Shown in pieces: positions 34,462 through 44,885 of a stretch of DNA of 56,005 bases. The translations under genes and the position numbers were made by a program. Where the stretch lies: positions 1 through 56,005 of the IMG/VR virus record IMGVR_UViG_3300012528_001039, one strand, 5' to 3'. Origin of the DNA: a virus. The notes under the pieces were generated by a model. The model did no database searches, was not told the DNA's origin, and worked only from the letters and a program-made list of their open reading frames with translations. Within the stretch, counting starts at the first letter, position 1. Each line of letters starts with the position of its first letter.

Positions 34462-35142
34462 ATGGGAGCAGCCTCAGTAATTTCCGCCGGTATCGGTATG
34501 ATAGGTGCTAATCAAGCTAAAAAAAGAGCTCAAGGTGAATTAAATAATGCCAAGAGAGAAAGAGATAGATTAAACTCTGAATTACAAGCTTTAGAAGATA
34601 GTAGACAACCTATTGTAAATCCATATGAAAATGTAACTGATACTTCAGGCAATATAAGTAATACATATGCAAATTTAGGAGTAGCGACGCAAGCAGCTGA
34701 ATTTCAAGCTGAACAAGCTGAAATATCTTTAGCAAACACGTTAGATACATTAAGAGCTACGGGTGCTTCCGCTGGTGGCGCAACTGCTTTAGCCCAAGCC
34801 GCTTTAGCAAGCAAAAAACAAATATCAGCTAGCTTAGAAATGCAAGAAGCTAAAAATCAACAATTGTATGCAAAAGGCGAGCAAGCATATCAACAATTAA
34901 AAATGCAAGAAGCTCAAAGACTTCAAAGCGCAGAAGTAATGGGTAAACAATTTGTCTTTGGAGCTCAAGAAACTAGAGAAAATCAAAAACTAAATAGAGT
35001 ATCTAGACAACTTGACAATGCAGAAGGTGATCTTAGAGCAGCTAGATCCGCTGTTGGTGCTGCTGAGGGTAACATGTATAGTTCTGCACAAAATTTAGTT
35101 GGTAGTATTGGTAGTGTAATAGCAAGCGGAAACAATAACTAA
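34462..35142 (+). CDS. putative internal virion protein, gp14-like (226 aa)
   Basis: The N-terminus (MGAASVISAGIGMIGANQAK) is a Gly/Ala-rich membrane-type helix followed by a Lys/Arg/Glu-rich coiled coil (KRERDRLNSELQALEDS), then Ala-rich helices (EFQAEQAEISLANTLDTLRA, GGATALAQAALASKKQISAS). This matches T7 gp14 in size and plan. In T7 the gp14/15/16 proteins are ejected and form a channel across the envelope. The next two genes would be the gp15 and gp16 counterparts. Confidence 0.7.
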   Translation: MGAASVISAGIGMIGANQAKKRAQGELNNAKRERDRLNSELQALEDSRQPIVNPYENVTDTSGNISNTYANLGVATQAAEFQAEQAEISLANTLDTLRATGASAGGATALAQAALASKKQISASLEMQEAKNQQLYAKGEQAYQQLKMQEAQRLQSAEVMGKQFVFGAQETRENQKLNRVSRQLDNAEGDLRAARSAVGAAEGNMYSSAQNLVGSIGSVIASGNNN

Positions 35143-35143
35143 A

Positions 35144-36877
35144 ATGAAAAACATGGGAGCATATGAAAATCCATCTCGCATAACACCTGTTGATACTGGT
35201 GCTATGAGCTTTGTTAAAGCTTTGCAACAAGGACAAATGAGCCAACAAAAGGCTTTAGAAGAACAAGAGAGAATAAAACAACAAAAAGATCTAGAGCAAA
35301 AAAGAATACTAGAGAGAATGCAAAGAGTTCAAGGAGACGCCGATGTGTGGAATCTTGAGCAAATGAATAAATTAGCTACATCACCAAAAACAAATGCTAT
35401 TCAAGATGAATTAATGAAAACATTAAACGGAAGAATAGATATTGCTACTCAAGCTCAAATATACTTAAAAACACAATATGGTGATAATGAAAAAAGAAAC
35501 TCAGCCAAAAAAGCAATACAAGATTATTACGATTTGTTAAATCTAACACAAAGAACCACGCAGAACTTAGTTTCTACAGGTGAATATTGGAGAGAAAACG
35601 CGGCTAAAATAGGTAAAGAGGTTACTATAATAGGAGACACAGAAGACGAAATAGCTGGCAATCAGTTTTTAGTTAATGCTTTAGCTGGTATATATTCACA
35701 GGCTGATTTTGAAATGGTTTATGATGAAGAAAAAAATGATATACTTATTAAAGTTTCTGGTTATGAACCTAAAAGAATGCAAGATGGTAAGTTAACTCAA
35801 GGTGAATATAGAGAAAAATATTTAAGCGCTAGAGCGTGGGATCAAAATGTTACAGAAGGTCAAACATTTTCTTTCGTATCAACAGTTCCTCAACTTGTTA
35901 GTGAAAGTTTAGAGCGAATGAAACCAGCGGACCGAACAAAAGACAACAACGGACTAGGTATTGTTGGTGCAAATGGTCAATTTCAAGATAAATATTGGAG
36001 TGATCCTGTTATATTTAGAGACAAAGTAAAAGTGGAAGGTAGCAGTAGATCTAGAAATACCGAAGAAGTTAGACAATACTTAAATATGGATTTAATTAGA
36101 CAAGATATGGAATCTATTTTGTCTTCTAAAATTGCTGGTGTAACATCAAATGTGCAGCAAGCTGCAAATGGTTGGAACGTTGATTTAAGAAAACTTGATG
36201 AAGGTATTGAAAATGAATACCAAAGATTACAACCAACAGATGAAGAATATAAAACAGCTTTATTTGATGCTATAATGAAAGCTAGAACATCTGGCTTGGT
36301 TCAAGATTCTCAAGGTAGATGGTACAAAGCAGGTAATAAAACAGTTATTCAACCAAAAGTTAAAACACCAAAAGATCCTAATATAGGTTATCGAGCTAAT
36401 TATTTTAATAATATAGTAGTTGGAGGTGATGATAATCAAGCTATAGTTTTAGATAATATGTTTAAGATAGAAGGACCAAAAGGTAGATATATGAGTAGAG
36501 ATAACATATATGAAAGATGGTTACAAAATCCTAATAATCCAAAAATATCAAACTCTAAGACAAATGAAGAGTTTTATAAAGATAAAGATAAAGATCCTAG
36601 AGCTGTATTTAATGAGTTAGCTCCAAAAGATGGTTTATATAAAATAATAAACGGAAAACCTGTTTATGCTGGTGATTATAATTTTGATAGCGCTGTAGGT
36701 AGATTAGAATTTGCTTTAGATAATACTACATCATCTGAAAGAAAAGCAATTGAAAATGAAACTAACTTAATGCTTAGAGCTGTTAAAATAGATTGGATTA
36801 GAGCAAATCCTAAAAATACAGGCGAAACTGACGATGACTATATTAAGAGAATGAATAAGGCTTTGAAAATAAAATAA
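35144..36877 (+). CDS. putative internal virion protein, gp15-like (577 aa)
   Basis: Mostly helical and charged. The N-terminal third is Gln/Lys/Glu-rich (QMSQQKALEEQERIKQQKDL), followed by helices (RNSAKKAIQDYYDLLNLTQR) and a more globular middle. The C-terminus is basic (DDDYIKRMNKALKIK). The start MKNMGAYENP is one base after the upstream stop; an ATG at MGAYEN is an alternative. Placed between gp14-like and giant gp16-like genes, it fits the T7 gp15 role in the ejectosome. No catalytic motif seen. Confidence 0.65.
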   Translation: MKNMGAYENPSRITPVDTGAMSFVKALQQGQMSQQKALEEQERIKQQKDLEQKRILERMQRVQGDADVWNLEQMNKLATSPKTNAIQDELMKTLNGRIDIATQAQIYLKTQYGDNEKRNSAKKAIQDYYDLLNLTQRTTQNLVSTGEYWRENAAKIGKEVTIIGDTEDEIAGNQFLVNALAGIYSQADFEMVYDEEKNDILIKVSGYEPKRMQDGKLTQGEYREKYLSARAWDQNVTEGQTFSFVSTVPQLVSESLERMKPADRTKDNNGLGIVGANGQFQDKYWSDPVIFRDKVKVEGSSRSRNTEEVRQYLNMDLIRQDMESILSSKIAGVTSNVQQAANGWNVDLRKLDEGIENEYQRLQPTDEEYKTALFDAIMKARTSGLVQDSQGRWYKAGNKTVIQPKVKTPKDPNIGYRANYFNNIVVGGDDNQAIVLDNMFKIEGPKGRYMSRDNIYERWLQNPNNPKISNSKTNEEFYKDKDKDPRAVFNELAPKDGLYKIINGKPVYAGDYNFDSAVGRLEFALDNTTSSERKAIENETNLMLRAVKIDWIRANPKNTGETDDDYIKRMNKALKIK

Positions 36878-36882
36878 AATAA

Positions 36883-39800
36883 ATGGAAATATATATATTA
36901 CCAAACGGCGAAGAAGTTGATTTGACTAACATGCCAGAAGAACAAAGAATAATTTTCTTATCTGAAAACCCGGATGCAAAATTAAAAAAAGTGGAGGGTG
37001 TTGCAGCAGGTGCAGATGCGATGCCTTCAAACAACCTGTTCGCACCGAATCAAGATGGGGATTTAACTTCGGAAAATTTTTCTTCGGTATCTCTAGATAA
37101 TTTTGAATATTTTAATCCACAAGGAAATGATGAGTTGTCTCAAAAAATAGGTGGAGCTATAAGTAAAACTAATCCTGAAGATTTATTAGAAGTTAATGAG
37201 TTTGGTACTTTTGAAGACCAAAACGTTCAAAGAGCTTTAGACTATGGTTTTATTTCTGAAGATGATTTAATAAAAGCTGGTTATAAGCAAGATCCTCTTG
37301 GTATATCTACATTGATTATGCCTAGTGATTATGAAAGAAAACAAGCTAGAAGTAAGATAGGTACATTTCAAACAAAAAGCCCTAATGAAATACAAGCTTA
37401 TATAGATATACAAAATTTAAATAAACCATATATATACGAAGACAAAAGTCCTAATGACGGATTTGTAGACGATGTATATGGTGATATTTATTTAGAAAAC
37501 ATGAATCAGGTGGATTTTGCTGGTTACATGAAAGAAAAAGGCTATGATGAAGATTTAAAAAGATTTTTAGAATTAGATTTAAATAAAAAATCATATGGTA
37601 ATAATTATGACCCTGAATTAGCTTATGAAAGAAAAAAATTACAATATCTAAACATGTATATAAATGATCAACTGCAGAGAGATATTAAGCAGCAGCAGTT
37701 GATGTATGAGCTAGAAACAGGTGTTGATCCAAAAGTAACAAATAAAAAGTTTAATTTATCTCCTGAAAATATAAATATATATCAATACGAAAATTATTTA
37801 AGAGAAGAATTTCCTCTTATATCTGCTAAAATGCAAGAGGTTGATGAGAGAGAACAACTTCAGTATAAACAATTATTAGATACAAATGGAAATATTGGCA
37901 CGGGTAAATTTATATTAAATGTGTTAGGTAATGGTTGGAATGGCTTTAGCAAAAGTGTAAGTGAATTAAGCGCTTCTGCTTATGGTTTATTACCTGGTGA
38001 TTATTTTGAAGGAGTATCAGAATCTATAAGAGAAGAAATAGCTTTAGAAGCTATGGGCTTTGATTTTGGTTTGACATATAATACTGGTCCTGGTAGATAT
38101 GTCTCTGGTATTGGAAAGTCTATAATTGATCAAGAAACAGGTACTAAATACTTGGTAACAGGAGATGGTAGAATATTAGACGTAGATAGAAAAATAGATG
38201 CAACAAATTTTTTATCAATAGAAAAAGGTGATGAAATAAGAGAAAAAGCAAGAAAACAAGGCGTAAAAGATAACTCGTTTAGTACGCTTGGTGCTTTTGA
38301 TGCTGGATCTCAAGTTATAGGTGATTTAATTGTTCAAATAGCACTTTCAAGAGGAATGGGTAATGGTATTAGAGCCGTTGGAGGATTTACAAAAGGTTTA
38401 GGTGTTCTAGGTAAAACAAGAAAATTTTTAAAATCTATTCCTATTAAGAGAACAATGTCTGATGCTATAATAGGTCAAGCAACTATAGGTTTCTCTAGAG
38501 GATATGAAAACACATTAGCTGAAGCTAGAAAAGCTGGATTAAATGATCAAGAAGCTAAAGAATTAGCTGCTATAGGATCTATACAAACAGGTATATTGTA
38601 TGCGATAACAGCACCAATATCACCTCAAACAAGAGCAACAGATGCTATATTTGGAAAATTAACAACTAAAAACTTTGTTTCTAACGCCATACAAGAATAT
38701 ACTAAAAAAGGTAAAAAAGGCTTTATAGATTATTTTAGAAGTGGAAAACTTGGAACGCTTATTAATTTAGGTGGCGAAGGTTTTAAAGAAATGTTTCAAG
38801 AAAACGTGCAACAAATAGGTGAAACTTTTGCTGTTAATAAAAATGTAAATGATAGAGCTGGTAGAAAAATATTAAAAGACACAATGAGTCTTCAAGACTT
38901 TATTGACACTAGTGTTTTATCTTTCTTTGCTGGAGCTGTGTTACCTGGCGCCGGTGTTACTGTTGATTTAGCAAAACAAACAGCTAGACAACTTCTTGGA
39001 ATGAGTGCTATAGATAGATTTAATGCGTTAAGTTTTTTAGCTTATAAAAAAGATTCAGTTAAAGATTTGTTAGCAACTCAAGTTTCACAAAATATTTACA
39101 CTCAACAAGAGGCTGATCAATTATTAGAAGAAATAAATGCTTTTGATAATAATATAAATAGAATGCCTCAAGATTTATCTGCTGAAGCTGCAACTCAAAT
39201 ACTAGGAGATGTAAATGAAGTAGCTAAACTAAGACAACAAAGAAAAACAGAAGATCCTTCTTTTCACTCAGAAACAGATGCTAGAATAGCAGCATTAGAT
39301 GAAAAAATAAAAACAGCTTATTATAATGACATAACAAAAAGAAAGTCAGGTATAATAAAAAAAGCTATAAAAAGTGGTAAAATAGAAAACGTCTCTTGGA
39401 ATGAATTTAATTCTACAAATGAAGTTGTAGATTTTTTAGTAAATGAATTAGGCTATACAAAAGCAAAAGCTATATCTACAGCTGGTAAATATGGAACAAC
39501 AATACAAAGAGGTGATCAGCAGTATATAGTAATAAATAACGAAAAAGCAGCTAAAGATGGTAAAGTTACAGTAAAGGAACATGAGTTTTTACATGCTGTA
39601 ATGTATGAAACAATAAGAAATAATCCACAAGCACAAGTTCTTTTAGGAAAATCTTTATTAGCAGAAGTAATGAAGATACAAGACAAACTGGATAACAACG
39701 AGTCTCTTGAAAAAGCTTTACCAGATGAATTTTTATCTGATTTTACTAGCTATATAAATTTTTATAATAATGTTATAAAAGGCTTTGATGCTGATTTAAA

Positions 39801-42800
39801 AGCTGGTACTATAACTAAACAAGAATATGATAGAAAGGTAGCTGAAGCTGTTGGTAATCAATGGGAAGAAGTTTTAACTCTTTACTCAGACGCTATCACA
39901 GTAGGCGCTGTAACATATGAAACAGATACTTTTACTAAAATAGCAGACACAATAAGACAAGTTTTGCAGTTTTTAGGATTAAAAGATATAAAATTTAACT
40001 CAGCAAAAGATGTTTATAATTTTATAAAAGACTATAACTCTAGTATAAATGCTAGAATATTAACAGCAGATAGAAACAAAGCTTTATCCAAAGTAGCTAA
40101 ACAAGGAGCAGAAGTAGATACTAAAGCTCTTGAAACTGAATCACAAAAATTTGTAGATAAAAACAAAAAACAAGCGCCTAAACAACCTGTTGTTGATAGA
40201 GAACCAACACCTGATGAAATAAAAGAAATAGAAGATAATTATACTTTTGACGAAAAGTTTGCTTTAAAAACTAAAAGACCTATATCTAGTGAAGAGTTTA
40301 AAGCTAAAGTAAATTCTTTTTATAATAAAAATTTATGGGGTAAATCTACGGGTGTAGATTCTGTTCTTTATGATATTCTAAATGAATATGAAAAACCTAT
40401 ATTAGACAAGGCTAGTGTATTATATAGTAATTTACCTGATTATAGCGCAGAAGACATGTTAGCTGAAACAGCTATTGCTTTAATACCTCACATTAGAAAC
40501 TTTAATAAAGAATTTTTACAATTAAGAGAAAACAAAAGAAAAGAGTTAAAAGAAAAAGGTTTGTCTTCTTCTGAAATTAATAATGCGTTAAATAAGCTTG
40601 ACGAAAAAGGATATAAAAATTCTAAAGGTGAAATTGTATTAGAAAACAATAATCTTAACGGCTGGATAAATAGCCAGTTAAGAAATAAAATGAAAACTGC
40701 ACTTAGAACTGGTAACGTTACTAGTCAAAAATTTACAGATGAAATAGATGAGAGATCTACATCTATAGAAACAACTAGTCAAAGTGAAATACAAGAACAA
40801 AAAGAAGAGTTTGAAAAAAATCAAGATGAATTAATAACATTATTAACTGATCCTGTTTTTGGTTTTTCAAATAAAGATGGTCAACCTATATTGATAGAAG
40901 GAGTACCAGTTGGAGGTGATTTTGCTTTAAGTGCAAACGACCCATCTATTGCTGTTAATAAAAAGCTTAAAATAGTAACTGATCCTGCAATAAGAAAACA
41001 ATTAGAACAAGAAAAAAGAGATCTTGAAAGAGGCTTAGAATTAGAAAGTAAAAAGTATTTAACAGACGAAGAAGTTAAAGAACTTAAAAAGCTAAAGTCA
41101 TTTAAAACTTATAGTGTAGCCTCCGGTGGAATGATAAAAACATATAAAGCTTATTCTCAAGAGATAAACCCAGCAGCTATAATAGCGGCAGAGGTTAGAA
41201 GAGAAATATTATCATCACCAAATATAGAAACTTTAGATTTTAGAAATTTTAAAAAGAAATTATCTATTCTTTCACAAACTCTTTCAAGAAGAATGACTTT
41301 TCAAAATAGCAAAGATTTAGATTCTTTTATGTTTAATAATTGGAAATTAATATGGGACGTTATTAACAACCCTATAGATCCAGTTACAGGTGAATCAACT
41401 TATGCAATTAAAAAAATACCACCAAGATTAAAAAACACAAATGATCAAGGTCAACCCATTAAAACTAAAGATATAAACGTAGCTACTTTCTTACAAAGTT
41501 ACTTTGGTATAGATGAAGCGACTAGGATAATCAGAACGTATAGTAAAAATCCAAATGTTTTAATAAAAAAGTTTTTACCTGTAGAATTAGGTAGAACTGG
41601 TAATAAATTATGGGCAACTGCTTACTTTGACAGAAGAACAGCTTTAATGGAGTTATTTGGTGATGTTGTTGTTCTACAAGAAGGTAGAAATTCATTGAGA
41701 AACGATGCTTTTTTAAATGAAATATCTAATAAAAATCCTAATTTATATAATGATTTAAAAAATATAAATACTAGAAATAAAGTAATAAATAATTTTGCTA
41801 CAGGTAAGTCTGATAAAATTAAATTTAGCATGAGTAATGGAACTAAAAACAATGCTAAATTAAACTCTTATTTAAGATATACAAATAATACGGCAGATCA
41901 ATTTTTTACAGCTAGAATAATGGATCAAGCCTCTAGAGAGGTTATAAAATATAAGAAAAGAACAAATAAATTTAATGTACCTGACTTAGGTAAAATGAAT
42001 GATAAAGCTATTTCTTATTATTTAATAGATAAAATATCTCAGGGTTACAATGATTTTAATTTTAAAAACGAAAACAATAGAAAAGGTAAAATAACTAAAA
42101 ACGTTTTAGACGTTTCAGATGTTAAATTTTCTATGCAAAATGAAAGAAAGCAATATAGTAATAATTTAAATACTGCTTTTAATGAGATAATAGAAGAAAA
42201 CACAGGTGTCGCAGTTGAAGAAAGTTTTTCTAAAGCTAGAGCAGAGCAAATGGCTAAAAGTATTTCTAATCAGGGAATTTATTTACCACCAGGTGATGCT
42301 GACTTTTTAGGATTAATGTATATTGTGGCTTCAGCCAGTGGTACAAAAGGTCAAAAACAAATAGATTGGGTTACTGAAAACTTAATTAAACCTTACTCAG
42401 AGGGTAGTTTAGATTTAATTAACGCTAGAAACTCAGCACATAGAGATTGGAAAAATTTATTTGATAAACCAACTAAAAAACTATTAAGAGAAGATTCTAG
42501 CTATTCTGGCTTTAGCAATGATCAAGCTATAAGAGTTTATTTGTGGAAAAAAGCAGGTTATCAAATACCTGATTTAGAAAATAAAGATATTTTTAATTTA
42601 TCTGAAGTTGTAAGAACAAATCCTAAGCTTAAAAAGATAGCAAATCAAATATCTCTTTTATCAAAACAACCTAATGGATATATAGAGCCACCACAACAAT
42701 GGATAGATGGTAGTGTATTAGGTGATGTTCAGTCAATACTAACGAAATTAAATAGAGCTAAATATCTTCAAAAATGGAAACAAAACAAAGATATTATATT

Positions 42801-44241
42801 TAATAAAGAAACAATGACTAAGCTTGAAGCTGTTTATGGTACACCTTTTGTTGATGCTTTAACGGACATACTTCATAGAATGGAGACAGGTACTAACAAA
42901 CCTAAAGGAATGAGTAAAGCTACTAGAGGCTGGGTTGATTGGTTAAATGGTTCTGTTGGTGTTACTATGTTCTTTAACATGAGATCTGCTTTGCTTCAAA
43001 CAATATCAGCTACAAACTTTATTAATATGACATTTAATAATCCTTTAGCCGCTGGTAAAGCTATATTAAATGTTCCACAAATGGCTAAAGATTTTAACAC
43101 TCTTTGGAATTCTCCTTATTTAAAAGATAGAAGATCTGGTTTGTTAAGTGATTTACAAGAATCTGAAATAGTAGATGTCTTAAATAATCCTAATAATAAA
43201 ACATGGGCACAAAAAACAAAAGGTTTAATATTTTGGGCTCTTAAAAAAGGTTTTATACCAACTAGAGCTGCAGATAGTTTAGCTATAACATTAGGTGGTG
43301 TTACATTTTATAGAAATAGAATAAATGATTTAGTTAGTAAAGGAGTAGATTTACCAGATGCAGAAAAACAAGCGATGAGAGAGTTTTACGAAACAGCTGA
43401 AGTTAGTCAACAGTCTGCGGATCCTGCTAGAATATCTAAAAATCAAGCATCAGTAGAAGGTAGATTATTTTTGTCTTTTCAAAATACTCCTCTTCAATAT
43501 TCTAGAATTATAAAAAGATCTGCAATTGACATAGCTAAAAGAAGAGGTAGTTTTGCTGGTAATGTTTCTAAAATAGTTTATTATGCTGCTGTTCAAAACT
43601 TCATATTTAATTTTTTACAAAACGCATTATTTAGAATGTGGGACGATGATGATGATCAACAAGTAGATTATACGCAGAGTAAAACTAGAGCCGCAAACGG
43701 TATGTTAGATACATTAATAAGAGGAGCTGGTTTATATGGTGCTTATATTGCCGCTATAAAAAATGTAGGTTTAAAAGCTTATGAACTAAGCCAAGATCCT
43801 AGAAAAGGTAGAGGTAAAGAATATCAAGTAGTTTTAGAAGCTTTAAATGTTTCACCTTCAATAGGTATTAAAGCTAGAAAAATAGCAAAAGCTTGGCAAT
43901 CTTATAGTTATAATTCAGAATATTTTGATTATTACGGTTGGAATCCTTTTAAAAATAAATATGCGCTTGAAGCTTTAACTACTATGACTTCTGCTACTTT
44001 AAATATACCTCTTGATAGGTTGATGATAAAAGCAGAGAATGCAATGTCTGTTTTAGATAGTCAATATGAAACTTGGCAAAGAATGGCGTTTTTCTTTGGC
44101 TTTAGTAAATGGAATTTAGACTTAGACGAAGATCAAAACCAAAACAATAACACTCCTAACAATCCTTTTGGTATTGATTTTGGAGGTGAAATAGAAGATA
44201 TAGATCTAGATGTAGATTTAGATTTGGATATAAATTTATAA
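36883..44241 (+). CDS. giant internal/ejected virion protein (2452 aa), gp16-like, polyvalent
   Basis: The largest gene here. In order: an N-terminal acidic region; an Ala/Gly-rich section near residues 470-700; an HExxH motif in VKEHEFLHAVMYETI (HEFLH at residues 900-904); a helical section with YSAEDMLAETAIALIPHIRN (about 1185) and NNLNGWINSQLRNKMKTALR (about 1257) that loosely recalls sigma-70 region 2; two KFSM motifs (about 1647 and 1748); and a conserved C-terminal block (WLNGSVGVTMFFNMRSALLQ, FIPTRAADSLAITLGGVTF, VSQQSADPARISKNQASVEG, RLFLSFQNTPLQYSR). It ends in Asp/Leu repeats. This fits an ejected, multi-domain T7 gp16 counterpart; the C-terminal block recurs in large proteins of related marine phages. 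Confidence 0.7.
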   Translation: MEIYILPNGEEVDLTNMPEEQRIIFLSENPDAKLKKVEGVAAGADAMPSNNLFAPNQDGDLTSENFSSVSLDNFEYFNPQGNDELSQKIGGAISKTNPEDLLEVNEFGTFEDQNVQRALDYGFISEDDLIKAGYKQDPLGISTLIMPSDYERKQARSKIGTFQTKSPNEIQAYIDIQNLNKPYIYEDKSPNDGFVDDVYGDIYLENMNQVDFAGYMKEKGYDEDLKRFLELDLNKKSYGNNYDPELAYERKKLQYLNMYINDQLQRDIKQQQLMYELETGVDPKVTNKKFNLSPENINIYQYENYLREEFPLISAKMQEVDEREQLQYKQLLDTNGNIGTGKFILNVLGNGWNGFSKSVSELSASAYGLLPGDYFEGVSESIREEIALEAMGFDFGLTYNTGPGRYVSGIGKSIIDQETGTKYLVTGDGRILDVDRKIDATNFLSIEKGDEIREKARKQGVKDNSFSTLGAFDAGSQVIGDLIVQIALSRGMGNGIRAVGGFTKGLGVLGKTRKFLKSIPIKRTMSDAIIGQATIGFSRGYENTLAEARKAGLNDQEAKELAAIGSIQTGILYAITAPISPQTRATDAIFGKLTTKNFVSNAIQEYTKKGKKGFIDYFRSGKLGTLINLGGEGFKEMFQENVQQIGETFAVNKNVNDRAGRKILKDTMSLQDFIDTSVLSFFAGAVLPGAGVTVDLAKQTARQLLGMSAIDRFNALSFLAYKKDSVKDLLATQVSQNIYTQQEADQLLEEINAFDNNINRMPQDLSAEAATQILGDVNEVAKLRQQRKTEDPSFHSETDARIAALDEKIKTAYYNDITKRKSGIIKKAIKSGKIENVSWNEFNSTNEVVDFLVNELGYTKAKAISTAGKYGTTIQRGDQQYIVINNEKAAKDGKVTVKEHEFLHAVMYETIRNNPQAQVLLGKSLLAEVMKIQDKLDNNESLEKALPDEFLSDFTSYINFYNNVIKGFDADLKAGTITKQEYDRKVAEAVGNQWEEVLTLYSDAITVGAVTYETDTFTKIADTIRQVLQFLGLKDIKFNSAKDVYNFIKDYNSSINARILTADRNKALSKVAKQGAEVDTKALETESQKFVDKNKKQAPKQPVVDREPTPDEIKEIEDNYTFDEKFALKTKRPISSEEFKAKVNSFYNKNLWGKSTGVDSVLYDILNEYEKPILDKASVLYSNLPDYSAEDMLAETAIALIPHIRNFNKEFLQLRENKRKELKEKGLSSSEINNALNKLDEKGYKNSKGEIVLENNNLNGWINSQLRNKMKTALRTGNVTSQKFTDEIDERSTSIETTSQSEIQEQKEEFEKNQDELITLLTDPVFGFSNKDGQPILIEGVPVGGDFALSANDPSIAVNKKLKIVTDPAIRKQLEQEKRDLERGLELESKKYLTDEEVKELKKLKSFKTYSVASGGMIKTYKAYSQEINPAAIIAAEVRREILSSPNIETLDFRNFKKKLSILSQTLSRRMTFQNSKDLDSFMFNNWKLIWDVINNPIDPVTGESTYAIKKIPPRLKNTNDQGQPIKTKDINVATFLQSYFGIDEATRIIRTYSKNPNVLIKKFLPVELGRTGNKLWATAYFDRRTALMELFGDVVVLQEGRNSLRNDAFLNEISNKNPNLYNDLKNINTRNKVINNFATGKSDKIKFSMSNGTKNNAKLNSYLRYTNNTADQFFTARIMDQASREVIKYKKRTNKFNVPDLGKMNDKAISYYLIDKISQGYNDFNFKNENNRKGKITKNVLDVSDVKFSMQNERKQYSNNLNTAFNEIIEENTGVAVEESFSKARAEQMAKSISNQGIYLPPGDADFLGLMYIVASASGTKGQKQIDWVTENLIKPYSEGSLDLINARNSAHRDWKNLFDKPTKKLLREDSSYSGFSNDQAIRVYLWKKAGYQIPDLENKDIFNLSEVVRTNPKLKKIANQISLLSKQPNGYIEPPQQWIDGSVLGDVQSILTKLNRAKYLQKWKQNKDIIFNKETMTKLEAVYGTPFVDALTDILHRMETGTNKPKGMSKATRGWVDWLNGSVGVTMFFNMRSALLQTISATNFINMTFNNPLAAGKAILNVPQMAKDFNTLWNSPYLKDRRSGLLSDLQESEIVDVLNNPNNKTWAQKTKGLIFWALKKGFIPTRAADSLAITLGGVTFYRNRINDLVSKGVDLPDAEKQAMREFYETAEVSQQSADPARISKNQASVEGRLFLSFQNTPLQYSRIIKRSAIDIAKRRGSFAGNVSKIVYYAAVQNFIFNFLQNALFRMWDDDDDQQVDYTQSKTRAANGMLDTLIRGAGLYGAYIAAIKNVGLKAYELSQDPRKGRGKEYQVVLEALNVSPSIGIKARKIAKAWQSYSYNSEYFDYYGWNPFKNKYALEALTTMTSATLNIPLDRLMIKAENAMSVLDSQYETWQRMAFFFGFSKWNLDLDEDQNQNNNTPNNPFGIDFGGEIEDIDLDVDLDLDINL

Positions 44242-44247
44242 AAAAAA

Positions 44248-44556
44248 ATGACAAAAATACCACAAATAGGCGAAGATACTAAATTTACATTAGATGTTAA
44301 AACAATAGGTATAATTATAAGTTTTGTTGTAGGATTATCTACAACTTATTTCACTTTAAAATCTGATATAGCTTTAGCTATGGAAGAACCAAAGCCAGAA
44401 ATAACTTCATTAGAATTTAAATACAAAGACGAATTGATTAGATCGAACGTGGAAAAAGTTATTGAACAAGTTGATAACATTGAAAAAGACGTTGAGGAAA
44501 TAAAACAAATGATAGATAAGTTAGATCAGCGTCTTTATGAAATACAAAGAAGATGA
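44248..44556 (+). CDS. membrane-anchored coiled-coil protein (102 aa)
   Basis: One membrane helix (IGIIISFVVGLSTTYFTLKS) near the N-terminus is followed by a coiled coil (NVEKVIEQVDNIEKDVEEIK, QMIDKLDQRLYEIQRR). This plan recalls XhlA-type lysis accessory proteins or i-spanins. Its stop overlaps the next gene by 4 bases (ATGA), so it opens a coupled cassette ending with the M15 endolysin. A lysis role is inferred. Confidence 0.65.
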   Translation: MTKIPQIGEDTKFTLDVKTIGIIISFVVGLSTTYFTLKSDIALAMEEPKPEITSLEFKYKDELIRSNVEKVIEQVDNIEKDVEEIKQMIDKLDQRLYEIQRR

Positions 44557-44885
44557 GATTAATTATTGCATTACTATTTAGCACTTTTGCATTTGGACAA
44601 AACTATAAAGACGATATTAGTATTGTTCAATACAGCGCAAAATTTTTATTAGAAAAAGAAATATCATTAAAAAAATTAAAAAGCTTTAACACTCATACAT
44701 TTTATATGAGTGAACATAAAGAATATTTTACTAAAGAAAATATAGAATATTTGCCAACTATTTGCGTATATAATAATGGCGAAGAAGTTTTAAGAATACA
44801 CGGTGGTATGTCTTTAAAATTACCAGATGATACATTAAAAAAAGTTATTAACAAAGTAGATGAACTACAATCAAACAAGTTTTAA
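44553..44885 (+). CDS. secreted thioredoxin-like protein lacking CxxC (110 aa)
   Basis: A short signal peptide (MRLIIALLFSTFAFGQ) is followed by a domain with thioredoxin order: a strand/helix start (DISIVQYSAKFLLEKEISLK), then a later strand with the cis-Pro-like EYLPTICVYNNGEEVLRIHG. No CxxC redox motif is present where the first helix begins, so it is unlikely to be a disulfide oxidoreductase. It should act in the periplasm. It sits between the membrane coiled-coil gene and the outer-membrane barrel gene. It might bind a periplasmic partner. Confidence 0.6.
   Translation: MRLIIALLFSTFAFGQNYKDDISIVQYSAKFLLEKEISLKKLKSFNTHTFYMSEHKEYFTKENIEYLPTICVYNNGEEVLRIHGGMSLKLPDDTLKKVINKVDELQSNKF

Noticed and set aside
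39516-39698. Small - strand frame inside the giant virion gene.
   Set aside because: Complement of a supported + strand gene; no leader, no recognisable product.
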